This document shows positions 1 through 6,092 of a stretch of DNA of 11,244 bases, piece after piece. Below the pieces are notes generated by a model. That model was not told where the DNA came from and did no database searches. It saw nothing but the letters and a program-made list of their open reading frames with translations. This DNA is from DATEPR01 sp036503065 (GTDB lineage Bacteria; Actinomycetota; Actinomycetes; Mycobacteriales; Pseudonocardiaceae), in the NCBI GenBank assembly GCA_036503065.1, contig DASXXM010000058.1, positions 1 to 11,244 of the forward strand, read 5' to 3'. How positions within the stretch are numbered: the stretch's first letter is position 1; each line of letters opens with the position of its first letter. The translations under genes were made by a program, and so were the position numbers.

Positions 1-747
1 GTCCAGGCCGTTGTTGCCGACATAGGGTTCCGGGAAATCGGGCACGGCCGCGACGGCGCGCAGGGGCGCGAGGTAGTACGGCCGGTACTGCGACAGGACG
101 AACCGGACGCCCAGGAACACCACGGCCGTCACGCCCATGGCGGGCACGACCCGCCGCACCAGCAGGCTCACGGCCAGACCGAGCGCCATAGCAAACAGCA
201 CATATGCTATTTGCAACGGCAAAAATGCTTCAAACCGTAGCAACGTGAATTCGGGATAGCTGTCGGGCTTGAGGCCGGACAGCCCGTCGGTCTGGCCGAC
301 CAGGAACGTGCCGAGCACCGTGCTGAGCACGGCCGCCGCGAGGGTCAGCCATCCGGCCTGGGCGAGCAGCCACCGCCGTGGCGGAACGTCCTGGCTCCAG
401 GCCAGCAGGTGCGTGCGCTGCTCGTACTCGCGGGCCACCAGCGGAGCCGCCCAGAACACCGCGATGACCAGACCGAGGGCCGCGGCGAGGCCGTCCTGCA
501 GGTCGGCCACCCCACGCGGGTCGGCGAACATCCCGAACAGCGGCATGGAGACGCACGGGCCACCGCAGCGCGCGTAGTCCTGCGGCGTGATTCCCCTTTC
601 GTTCCACAGGATGTAGCCACCGAGCGCGACCACGGACAGCGCACCGGACACAATCGCCCAGCGATGCTGGCGCCACGTCAGCCACAGCAGGTCGAGCGTG
701 CCGACCCGCGCCCGCGTTTCCGCTCGCGTGCGCACCGAACTGGTCAT
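1..747 (-). CDS. ABC-2 type permease, second of a tandem pair (partial, C-terminus outside window)
   Basis: Membrane subunit of an ABC transporter; substrate unknown. The frame is open from an ATG at 747 to the window edge, giving 249 residues. Hydrophobic segments lie near residues 30-48, 86-104, 130-150, 178-197 and 201-218. The central motif FWAAPLVAREYEQ (98-110) followed by LLAWSQDV (114-121) and RRW is shared with the preceding gene and with actinobacterial permeases of this type. It is clearly a paralogue of the 747-1751 gene: both start with a short charged tail, then LLWLxWRQHRW. The start overlaps the upstream stop by one base (TGATG), with a GAGGGG ribosome site inside the end of the upstream gene, so translation is probably coupled. 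Oddity: codons for residues about 162-188 are AT-rich (ATA, CTA, TTG, TTT), unlike the rest. Family sure; function beyond transport unknown. Confidence 0.88.
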   Translation of the reverse strand, partial: MTSSVRTRAETRARVGTLDLLWLTWRQHRWAIVSGALSVVALGGYILWNERGITPQDYARCGGPCVSMPLFGMFADPRGVADLQDGLAAALGLVIAVFWAAPLVAREYEQRTHLLAWSQDVPPRRWLLAQAGWLTLAAAVLSTVLGTFLVGQTDGLSGLKPDSYPEFTLLRFEAFLPLQIAYVLFAMALGLAVSLLVRRVVPAMGVTAVVFLGVRFVLSQYRPYYLAPLRAVAAVPDFPEPYVGNNGLD

Positions 748-1751
748 CAACGTGTTCCCCTCACGGTCGATCGACGTAGCCACAGCCACGTCACGGCGAA
801 CAGCGCGACCGCCAACACCACGAAGATCCCGGTCTCGATCAACCGGAACGTGGGCAGCCGGTCGGCCGGCTGGTACACGACGAGATTGTGGAGAATGCCG
901 TTGCGGACCAGGCACGCGTTCATGACGGCCTCCGTGTAGGTCCCGGGGAGCATGCAGTTCGCCGGTATCGCGGTCACCACTTGGCCAGCGGTGTTGACCA
1001 TGTCCCAGCTCAGGATCACGCGACCGGCGGTGGCCACCGGCGTGTTACCGCCCACCGGCACGAGCAGCTGGATCGGTGGCAGATAGTGCAGCCGCAGCAA
1101 GGACACCGCGCCCCGCACACCCGCGAACAGCACGAGTGTGACGCCCATGGCCGGGATGGTCCGACGCAGCAACACACTCGCCGCGAGACCGAGCGCGAAC
1201 CCGAACAACGCGAAGGACGCCTGCAGCGACGCCGACGCCTCGAAACGGGTGCCGCTGAACGCCGAGTAGAACGTGGGATCGCCACTGGCCAGGCGGCCGA
1301 CCAGGCCGCCGGCCACCACGCCGAGCACGGCCGCGAACCCGACCGCCGCGACGGCCAGCACAACGACTTTGCCGACCAGCCACCGCCGTGCCGACACGTC
1401 CTGGCTCCAGGCCAGCAGCTGCGTGCCCTGCTCGAACTCGCGGGCCACCAGCGGCGCCGCCCAGAACACACCGACGAGACCACCGAACCCGGTGGCGAGC
1501 CAGAGTTGCACGTCAGCCGCCGCGCTCTGCTCCGGAAACCGCCCGAACAGCTCCGTACAGAGAGGCCCACACGATTGGTAGGTGACCGGGACGATCCCGG
1601 CCTCGTTCGACAGCATGTAACCGCAGAGCACGGCCACGAGCACCGCGCCGGACAGGATCACCCAGCGATGCTGGCGCCAGGCCAGCCAGAGCAGGTCCCG
1701 CGCGCCGACCCGGGCCCGGGTCCGTTGCGGCACCGTCAGCGACTTGATCAT
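747..1751 (-). CDS. ABC-2 type permease, first of a tandem pair
   Basis: Membrane-spanning subunit paired with the ATPase encoded just upstream. The protein has 334 residues with about six hydrophobic segments (near 30-48, 84-103, 126-152, 176-196, 199-218, 305-325). It carries the FWAAPLVAREFEQ (96-108) and LLAWSQDV (112-119) motifs of this actinobacterial permease group. Two ATGs are adjacent. I chose the one at 1751 because GGAGG lies 6 bases ahead of it (only 3 ahead of the ATG at 1754) and because it gives the same one-base TGATG overlap as the next junction. The open frame continues upstream to 2300, but that part is the shadow of the ATPase gene. The complex probably contains one or both permeases with one or two ATPases. 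The exported compound cannot be told from sequence; envelope-active antibiotics or lipids are a guess from ytr-type operons. Confidence 0.9.
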   Translation of the reverse strand: MIKSLTVPQRTRARVGARDLLWLAWRQHRWVILSGAVLVAVLCGYMLSNEAGIVPVTYQSCGPLCTELFGRFPEQSAAADVQLWLATGFGGLVGVFWAAPLVAREFEQGTQLLAWSQDVSARRWLVGKVVVLAVAAVGFAAVLGVVAGGLVGRLASGDPTFYSAFSGTRFEASASLQASFALFGFALGLAASVLLRRTIPAMGVTLVLFAGVRGAVSLLRLHYLPPIQLLVPVGGNTPVATAGRVILSWDMVNTAGQVVTAIPANCMLPGTYTEAVMNACLVRNGILHNLVVYQPADRLPTFRLIETGIFVVLAVALFAVTWLWLRRSTVRGTR

Positions 1752-2665
1752 CATCGCCCTCCGTTCGTGGCCAGGTGCGCCAGCACGAACTGCTCCAGCG
1801 TGACGGGTTTGGTCAGCCACGGTTCGGCGACCGGCTGGGGCGGCGTGCCGTCGGGTAGCCGGACCAGGAAGGTGGACTGCCGTTCGGTGTGGCTCGCGGT
1901 CACGACGACGCCGGGGCCGGGCGGGGTGTCCGCCCGTGGGCCGAGGTAGGTCACATGCCTGGTGAGCAGTTCGTCGACGTCGCCGTCGATCAGCAAACGG
2001 CCGCCCGCCAACAACAACAGGTGATCGGCGACGCCGGACAGCTCGGTGACCACGTGGGTGGACAGCAGCAGCGTCATACCGGTGTCGTTCACCGTCGCCA
2101 GCAGTTCGCCGATCACCTCGCGCCGGACCAGTGGGTCCAGATTGGACAGTGGCTCGTCCAGCAGCAGCACCGATGGCCGGGAACCGAGCGCGACCGCGAA
2201 GGCGACCTGGGCCTGCTGTCCCCCAGACAGCAGGCCACAGGACTGGTTCAGTGGAATGCCGAACCGCTCCAGCCACCGCAGCGCGGTGTCCTGGTCCCAC
2301 ACCCGGTTCATGCGGGCGCCGAACCGCAGCATGTCCATCGCGTTGAACCGCCGGTACAACGGCTTCTCCTGCGCCACGAACGCCACCCGGCCGGGCGCGC
2401 CGTCGATCCCGTTGACGGCAACGGTTCCCTCCGTCGGCGTCAGCACCCCCGCCAGCACGCTGAGCAGCGTCGTCTTGCCCGCCCCGTTGGCTCCCACCAA
2501 CGCCGCCACCCGGCCGGCCGGCAGGCTGAACCCGCAGTGGCGCAACGCCCAGATCTCGCGCGGCGCACGCAACCGCCGATACCGCTTGCCGAGGTCATCG
2601 ACGCGCACCGCACGCGGCTCACCGGTGGGCACCGACGCCGGCGGGGCGGGCTCCGTGGTGGTCAT
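1751..2665 (-). CDS. ABC transporter ATP-binding protein
   Basis: Cytoplasmic ATPase that powers the two permeases downstream. It has 304 residues with all motifs of an active ABC ATPase: Walker A GANGAGKT (58-65), Q-loop Gln99, signature LSGGQ (146-150), Walker B VLLLDE (166-171), D-loop SNLD (174-177) and switch His204 in STHV. The nucleotide-binding domain spans about 20-235. Residues 236-304 form a C-terminal extension without a motif I recognise. The ATG at 2665 overlaps the stop of the GntR gene as ATGA, and the stop overlaps the permease start, so the operon is tightly coupled. A GntR regulator plus ATPase plus permeases is the layout of ytr-type operons, which in Bacillus subtilis respond to cell-wall antibiotics. 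That role here is inference. Confidence 0.95.
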   Translation of the reverse strand: MTTTEPAPPASVPTGEPRAVRVDDLGKRYRRLRAPREIWALRHCGFSLPAGRVAALVGANGAGKTTLLSVLAGVLTPTEGTVAVNGIDGAPGRVAFVAQEKPLYRRFNAMDMLRFGARMNRVWDQDTALRWLERFGIPLNQSCGLLSGGQQAQVAFAVALGSRPSVLLLDEPLSNLDPLVRREVIGELLATVNDTGMTLLLSTHVVTELSGVADHLLLLAGGRLLIDGDVDELLTRHVTYLGPRADTPPGPGVVVTASHTERQSTFLVRLPDGTPPQPVAEPWLTKPVTLEQFVLAHLATNGGR

Positions 2666-3087
2666 GCGGACTCCCCCTTCGTGTTGGGTCCGCTGCCGTT
2701 GCCCGACAGCGGTGTGTTGGTGAGCACGACGCGCAGCAGCGCCTCGATGTCCTCGTCCTCAAGGCCGGCGGCATGCGCGTCACGCACCCAGTCGGCCAGT
2801 CCGTGGTGCAGTCGGGCCAGTGACTCGGGCGACGCCGAACCCCCGAGCGTCGCCGCGACGAACGTGCCCGCGCCCTGCCGCGCCTCGAGCAGGCCGACGA
2901 GTTCCAGCTCCCGGTATGCCTTCAGCACCGTGTTCGGGTTGACCCCGCTGCTGGCCACGACGTCGCGGACCGTCGGCAGTTGGTCGCCGGGGTGCAGCCA
3001 GCCCAGCCGTAGCGCCTCCCGAACCTGGCGCACGACCTGCAGGTAGGCCGGCATGCCGCTGGCCCGATCGATCATGAACTCAACCAC
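2662..3087 (-). CDS. GntR-family transcriptional regulator, YtrA subfamily
   Basis: DNA-binding repressor, probably of its own operon with the ABC transporter genes. With the GTG at 3087 it has 141 residues. The winged helix (about 12-78) contains PAYLQVVRQVREALRLG, the GDQLPTVRDV segment, the recognition region NPNTVLKAYRELE and the wing GLLEARQGAGTFV. There is no large effector domain, only a short helical tail to about 122 and a disordered end. That size and order are typical of the YtrA subfamily. I chose GTG 3087 because GAGG lies 5 bases upstream (3093-3096) and the resulting start, MVEFMIDRASG, fits family members. The frame also allows a TTG at 3111, but this would lie inside the operator, and an ATG at 3075 that would cut the conserved start. 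It overlaps the ATPase gene by ATGA. Confidence 0.9.
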   Translation of the reverse strand: MVEFMIDRASGMPAYLQVVRQVREALRLGWLHPGDQLPTVRDVVASSGVNPNTVLKAYRELELVGLLEARQGAGTFVAATLGGSASPESLARLHHGLADWVRDAHAAGLEDEDIEALLRVVLTNTPLSGNGSGPNTKGESA

Positions 3088-3099
3088 GAGCACCTCGAT

Positions 3100-3119
3100 T
3101 GTGTTACTCAACTAAGACA
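3100..3119. promoter_or_regulatory. Candidate operator for the GntR/YtrA regulator
   Basis: The 20-base site TGTGTTACTCAACTAAGACA is an imperfect palindrome: 7 of 10 base pairs match (TGT-x-TTA-x-T on one side, A-x-TAA-x-ACA on the other). It lies 13 bases upstream of the chosen GTG of the regulator, between promoter and ribosome site, where a repressor would block transcription. YtrA-type regulators are known to bind GTGT/ACAC-edged palindromes at their own promoters. Binding here is inferred. Confidence 0.6.
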
Positions 3120-3144
3120 CTAGTGGACCGGGTCACCGCCCGAA

Positions 3145-3150
3145 TGTCAA
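3145..3150 (-). promoter_or_regulatory. Possible -35 element of the GntR-ABC operon
   Basis: On the minus strand this reads TTGACA, a perfect -35 consensus. The best -10-like hexamer downstream is TAGTGT (minus strand, 3117-3122), which overlaps the operator. The spacer is then 22 bases, longer than normal; hexamers at 17-18 bases are poor. The promoter call is therefore tentative. Confidence 0.35.
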
Positions 3151-3256
3151 GTCCGGCCGTCCACGAACGGGTGAGGCTGGACCGGTACAGCGCTGTTGAT
3201 CAGCGAAAGCCGGTATCGGGACGACCCGGTGTCCCTCCTGTTGTCATCGCGCGGAC

Positions 3257-3270
3257 CACGGTGGACCGTG
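3257..3270. promoter_or_regulatory. Perfect inverted repeat in the leader of the C1 peptidase gene
   Basis: CACGGTGGACCGTG has two 6-base arms around GG. It ends 6 bases before the AGGAGGA ribosome site of the peptidase gene. It could be a protein-binding site or a small RNA hairpin affecting ribosome access. No regulator can be assigned. Confidence 0.35.
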
Positions 3271-3288
3271 CGACGTAGGAGGACCGGA

Positions 3289-4098
3289 ATGTCCAGCCAG
3301 ACAAGGAAAATCGCCCGATACGGTTGGGTGGCCGACCTGCCCGACGCGCGTGACCACCTCTACAGCGCACCGCACGTCGCACTCGTCGCGCTGCCGCCCA
3401 GCGTCGACCTGAGCAGTGGCCTGCCGCCCGCGTACGACCAGGGCCAGATCGGCAGCTGCACCGCCAACGCCATCGCGGGCGCGTTCGAGTTCGCGCTGCG
3501 CAAGGAGAACATGAGCGACTTCATGCCGTCGCGGCTGTTCATCTACTACAACGAACGCGCCATGGAGGGCCACGTCACCACCGACTCGGGCGCGCAGATC
3601 CGGGACGGCATGGCCAGCATCGCCAACCAGGGCGTCTGCCCGGAGACCGAGTGGCCCTACGACGCGACGCCGGCCGACCCGAACACCAGCGTGTTCCCGC
3701 CCGGCGCCCGCGACGGCGAGAAGCCCGGCGACCAGTGCTACACCGACGCGCTGAACAACAAAGCAACGTCCTACGAGCGGGTCACGCAGAACCTGGACCA
3801 GATGCGCGGCTGCCTGGCCACCGGATTCCCGTTCGTGCTCGGCTTCACCGTGTACGAGAGCTTCGAGAGCCAGGAAGTCGCGCAGACCGGCGAGGCGCAG
3901 TTGCCCGGGCCGAACGAGCAGGTCGTCGGCGGGCACGCGGTCCTCGTCACCGGCTACGACGACGGCCAGCAGCGCTTTCTGGTCCGCAACTCGTGGGGCA
4001 CCGGTTGGGGCAAGGACGGCTACTTCACCATTCCCTACGCGTACCTGACCGACGCGAAGCTGGCGTCGGACATCTGGACCGTGCGCGTGGTGAACTGA
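3289..4098 (+). CDS. C1 (papain-like) cysteine peptidase, cytosolic
   Basis: Predicted cysteine protease of 269 residues. The papain catalytic set is complete: oxyanion Gln51 in YDQGQIGSC, nucleophile Cys57, His216 in VVGGHAV and Asn234 in VRNSWGTGWG. The N-terminal GWVADLPDARDHLY (12-25) is close to the conserved start of a widespread bacterial C1 group, as are SRLFIYYNER (81-90), DSGAQIRDG (99-107) and FTVYESFES (186-194). There is no signal peptide, no membrane segment and no obvious propeptide, so the enzyme should be cytosolic and made active. The ATG at 3289 is preferred because AGGAGGA lies 5 bases upstream; the frame is open further upstream but without a ribosome site. It is divergent from the GntR operon and 27 bases ahead of the small gene at 4126. 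Substrate unknown. Confidence 0.93.
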   Translation: MSSQTRKIARYGWVADLPDARDHLYSAPHVALVALPPSVDLSSGLPPAYDQGQIGSCTANAIAGAFEFALRKENMSDFMPSRLFIYYNERAMEGHVTTDSGAQIRDGMASIANQGVCPETEWPYDATPADPNTSVFPPGARDGEKPGDQCYTDALNNKATSYERVTQNLDQMRGCLATGFPFVLGFTVYESFESQEVAQTGEAQLPGPNEQVVGGHAVLVTGYDDGQQRFLVRNSWGTGWGKDGYFTIPYAYLTDAKLASDIWTVRVVN

Positions 4099-4113
4099 CC
4101 GGTGATCACCGGT
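4098..4113. promoter_or_regulatory. Perfect 16-bp palindrome upstream of the small gene-TetR pair
   Basis: ACCGGTGATCACCGGT reads the same on both strands. It begins on the last base of the peptidase stop codon and ends just before the AAGGTG ribosome site (4115-4120) of the next gene. Size and position suit an operator for the TetR regulator encoded one gene downstream. A hairpin with a 5-bp stem and TGATCA loop is possible, but no T-run follows, so a terminator is less likely. Part of the site, GGTGATCAC (4101-4109), recurs as GGTGACCAC (4117-4125). Confidence 0.5.
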
Positions 4114-4125
4114 TAAGGTGACCAC

Positions 4126-4359
4126 ATGAAGCACGTCGATGCGGTGTCGGTGGCCGAGTTGCTGGCGAAACTCGCCGAACTGGAACACGGCGCCAAGATC
4201 GGTGTCGACGAGGCGGAACGGCTCGCCGGGGATGACCCGGCGGCCGTCCTGCGCCAGCGCACCTTCAGCGAGGGCGAGGTATCCGGGCTGGTGCTGGCGC
4301 AGCGGGTGGTGCGCGAACTGGCCGGCTGGCCGGTCGAGGCGGACTCCCACCGCGAATGA
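4126..4359 (+). CDS. Small protein of unknown function (77 aa)
   Basis: I do not recognise this family. The 77 residues look mostly helical and acidic, with no signal peptide, membrane segment, cysteine or metal motif. Alternating leucines and alanines in VAELLAKLAELEHG and LVLAQRVVRELAGW would suit amphipathic helices. The ATG has an AAGGTG ribosome site 5 bases upstream. Its stop overlaps the ATG of the TetR gene (ATGA), so the two are probably co-translated. It could be a partner of that regulator or a passenger gene. Coding is supported by the ribosome site, the overlap and normal GC-rich codon use; function is open. Confidence 0.72.
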   Translation: MKHVDAVSVAELLAKLAELEHGAKIGVDEAERLAGDDPAAVLRQRTFSEGEVSGLVLAQRVVRELAGWPVEADSHRE

Positions 4360-4946
4360 CCGGGTCGCGGGATACTGGCCCGGTGAGTGCCGAGCCCGCC
4401 GATCCACCGCTACGGGCGGACGCCCGCCGCAACCGCGCCCGGGTGCTCGCCGCGGCGCAGGAGGCGTTCGCGACGGAGGGGCTTTCCGTGCCGCTGGACG
4501 AGATCGCGCGGCGGGCCGGCGTCGGCGCGGGCACCGTCTACCGCCACTTCCCCACCAAGGAAGCGCTGTTCGAGGCCATCGTCCTGCACCAGATGCGGGA
4601 CATGATCGACCAGCTCCGCGCCCGCGCCGAAGCCGACGATCCCGGCGCCGCGTTCTACCGGACCCTGACCGACCTGGTCGAACAGAACTCGATGAAACGC
4701 GACCTGTCCGACGCGCTCGCCGGTGCCGGCCGCGACCTGACCGGGCCGCTTTCCCAGGCCCGCGAGGAGATCCGCGACGCACTCGGGGTGCTGCTGCGCC
4801 GGGCGCAGGCAGCGGGCGCGGTTCGGCCCGACGTCGACGTGCTCGACCTGGTCACCCTGCTGGCCGCGATCTTCCTGACCGCCAGGGAACGCATGCCCCG
4901 CACGGCATTGGCCGTCATCCGGGACGGCCTGCGTCCGCAGCGTTGA
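4356..4946 (+). CDS. TetR/AcrR-family transcriptional regulator
   Basis: Ligand-responsive DNA-binding protein of 196 residues. The N-terminal TetR domain covers about 22-80, with the helix-turn-helix in PLDEIARRAGVGAGTVYRHF (46-65) and the usual PTKEALFEAI after it. The C-terminal ligand/dimer domain (85-190), with LLRRAQAAGAVRPDVD, resembles the SbtR-like class. Two starts are possible: ATG 4356, overlapping the small gene's stop as ATGA but with a weak ribosome site, or GTG 4383 (residue 10). The GTG has a -10-like GATACT (4371-4376) exactly six bases ahead, as in leaderless actinobacterial genes, and both may be used. Targets are unknown; the palindrome at 4098-4113 is the nearest operator candidate. 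The 3' end overlaps the convergent kinase-like gene by 32 bases. Confidence 0.92.
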   Translation: MTGSRDTGPVSAEPADPPLRADARRNRARVLAAAQEAFATEGLSVPLDEIARRAGVGAGTVYRHFPTKEALFEAIVLHQMRDMIDQLRARAEADDPGAAFYRTLTDLVEQNSMKRDLSDALAGAGRDLTGPLSQAREEIRDALGVLLRRAQAAGAVRPDVDVLDLVTLLAAIFLTARERMPRTALAVIRDGLRPQR

Positions 4947-5517
4947 CCAGCGCGGCAGCCACCCGGTCGAACCCGTCCGACCACGGCCACGCCGGGACCA
5001 CCGGCACACCGACGTCCTGTGCCATCGCGACCAGCCGGGCACCGATCGCCAGGCTGACGCGGGCTCGGCCGCCATGGTCCGCACCGGGTTCGCGGCCGCC
5101 CAGATTCGCCGCGATCCGGTCGACGTCCGGCTCGCCGAGCACGACGGCCCGTACCGCGGCGCCGAACCCGACCGCCAGTTCCGGCACCAGGTAGTCCCCC
5201 TCGAGCACCACGGGCGCGCCGAACTCGATGTGGTCGGCGATCACCGCCCGCAGCGCGGGAAACAGCACGCCGGCCACTGAGAAATGCAGGTCCGCGATCC
5301 GCTCCGGGGACCAGGAAGCGACTTCTGGATGTGTCCGCCAATAGTGCAGCACGGGCTGGTCGGCAGCGGACGTGATTGTCATCAACGCGGTGACAATGTC
5401 GTCCGTCTCCCCCAGCGGCACGCCGTAACGCGCGGCCAGCGGAATCGCAACGCCGGACTTGCCAACCCCGGCAGCGCCACACACCAAAGTGACCGTCCAC
5501 GGCCGCGTCCCTCGCAT
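4915..5517 (-). CDS. P-loop nucleotide-binding protein, small-molecule kinase-like
   Basis: Cytosolic ATP-binding protein of 200 residues, probably a phosphotransferase. Walker A is GAAGVGKS (14-21) after a beta-strand TVTLVCG. A Thr-Asp-Asp (38-40) at the end of the next strand matches the place where shikimate- and adenylate-type kinases hold substrate. VVLEGDYL (103-110) is a strand with acidic end like Walker B. The general look is that of 2-phosphoglycerate kinase or zeta-toxin-like P-loop proteins, but I cannot assign a substrate. Its ATG at 5517 lacks a clear ribosome site. A CAGAAT -10-like hexamer (minus strand, 5526-5531) 8 bases ahead suggests leaderless expression. It faces the PPOX gene across a 91-bp divergent promoter region and overlaps the TetR gene's 3' end by 32 bases. 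Confidence 0.82.
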   Translation of the reverse strand: MRGTRPWTVTLVCGAAGVGKSGVAIPLAARYGVPLGETDDIVTALMTITSAADQPVLHYWRTHPEVASWSPERIADLHFSVAGVLFPALRAVIADHIEFGAPVVLEGDYLVPELAVGFGAAVRAVVLGEPDVDRIAANLGGREPGADHGGRARVSLAIGARLVAMAQDVGVPVVPAWPWSDGFDRVAAALVNAADAGRPG

Positions 5518-5596
5518 ATCGCCGGATTCTGCCCGACAATGCGCCGCCGGCGCGAGCGGATTCCCACCCGACCCGGCCGCGTCCGCGCGCAGACCC

Positions 5597-5602
5597 TAGG
5601 CT
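5597..5602 (+). promoter_or_regulatory. -10 element of a leaderless promoter for the PPOX gene
   Basis: TAGGCT fits TANNNT and ends six bases before the ATG at 5609, putting the transcript start at or next to the start codon. There is no ribosome site. No good -35 hexamer is visible at the usual distance. Confidence 0.5.
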
Positions 5603-5608
5603 GGCCGC

Positions 5609-6031
5609 ATGGCAGAACGTACAACCCCATTCAGTGCCGACGCGCGCATGCGGCTGACCACCGAAAAAATCATCTGGCTGACCACGGTCTCCCAGGACGG
5701 AACCCCGCAGCCGAACCCGGTGTGGTTCCTCTACGACTTCGACAACGACTCGGTCCTGATCTACAACCGCCCGGCCGCCCACCGCCTCAACCACATCCGC
5801 CACCGCCCCCGCCTGTCCCTGAACCTGAACTCCAATGCCGGCGGCGGCGGCATCCTGGTCATCACCGGCGACGCGGCCCGCGTCGAGGACGTGCCCACAC
5901 CGCACGAGAACCCGGACTATCTCGCCAAGTACGAGGCGGACATGGCACGGGTCAGCGGCAGCCCCGCGAATTTCGGCGCTAGCTACCCGGTGGCTGTGCG
6001 TATCCAGGTGACGTCGGTACGCGGTTTCTGA
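5609..6031 (+). CDS. PPOX-fold oxidoreductase, Rv3369-type (probably F420- or flavin-dependent)
   Basis: Small split-barrel enzyme of 140 residues that probably binds F420 or FMN and reduces an unknown substrate in the cytosol. The order of motifs fits the pyridoxamine 5'-phosphate oxidase-like family: LTTEKIIWLTTVSQDGTPQPNPVWF (16-40) is the hallmark first hairpin, then SVLIYNRPAAHRLNHIRHRPRLSLNLN (48-74) lines the cofactor site, and GILVITGDAARVED (81-94) gives the next strands. NPDYLAKYE (101-109) and the C-terminal VAVRIQVTSVRGF match the Rv3369-type group. F420 rather than FMN is expected from family and host, but cannot be proved here. It is likely leaderless (TAGGCT at 5597-5602) and is followed by a strong terminator. 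The length is normal. Confidence 0.92.
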   Translation: MAERTTPFSADARMRLTTEKIIWLTTVSQDGTPQPNPVWFLYDFDNDSVLIYNRPAAHRLNHIRHRPRLSLNLNSNAGGGGILVITGDAARVEDVPTPHENPDYLAKYEADMARVSGSPANFGASYPVAVRIQVTSVRGF

Positions 6032-6092
6032 ATCCGCCGGACCGAGCAGGTGCCGCGAGATCCTTGATCTGCTCATCGCCTTTGTTCGTGAT

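Noticed and set aside
888..1949. Long plus-strand open frame opposite the permease and ATPase genes
   Set aside because: His/Arg/Gln-rich composition typical of antisense shadow frames in GC-rich DNA; no motif, no ribosome site, and the opposite strand has clear genes.
1755..2300. N-terminal extension of the first permease frame to 517 residues
   Set aside because: This part is the shadow of the ABC ATPase gene; it is Arg/Pro-rich without membrane character, and a good ribosome site supports the start at 1751.
3196..3288. Earlier in-frame ATG for the C1 peptidase
   Set aside because: No ribosome site there, an Arg-rich unlikely start, and AGGAGGA is placed ideally for the ATG at 3289.
3244..4782. 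512-residue minus-strand open frame opposite peptidase, small gene and tetR
   Set aside because: Arg-rich shadow frame without any domain; the plus strand holds well-supported genes throughout.
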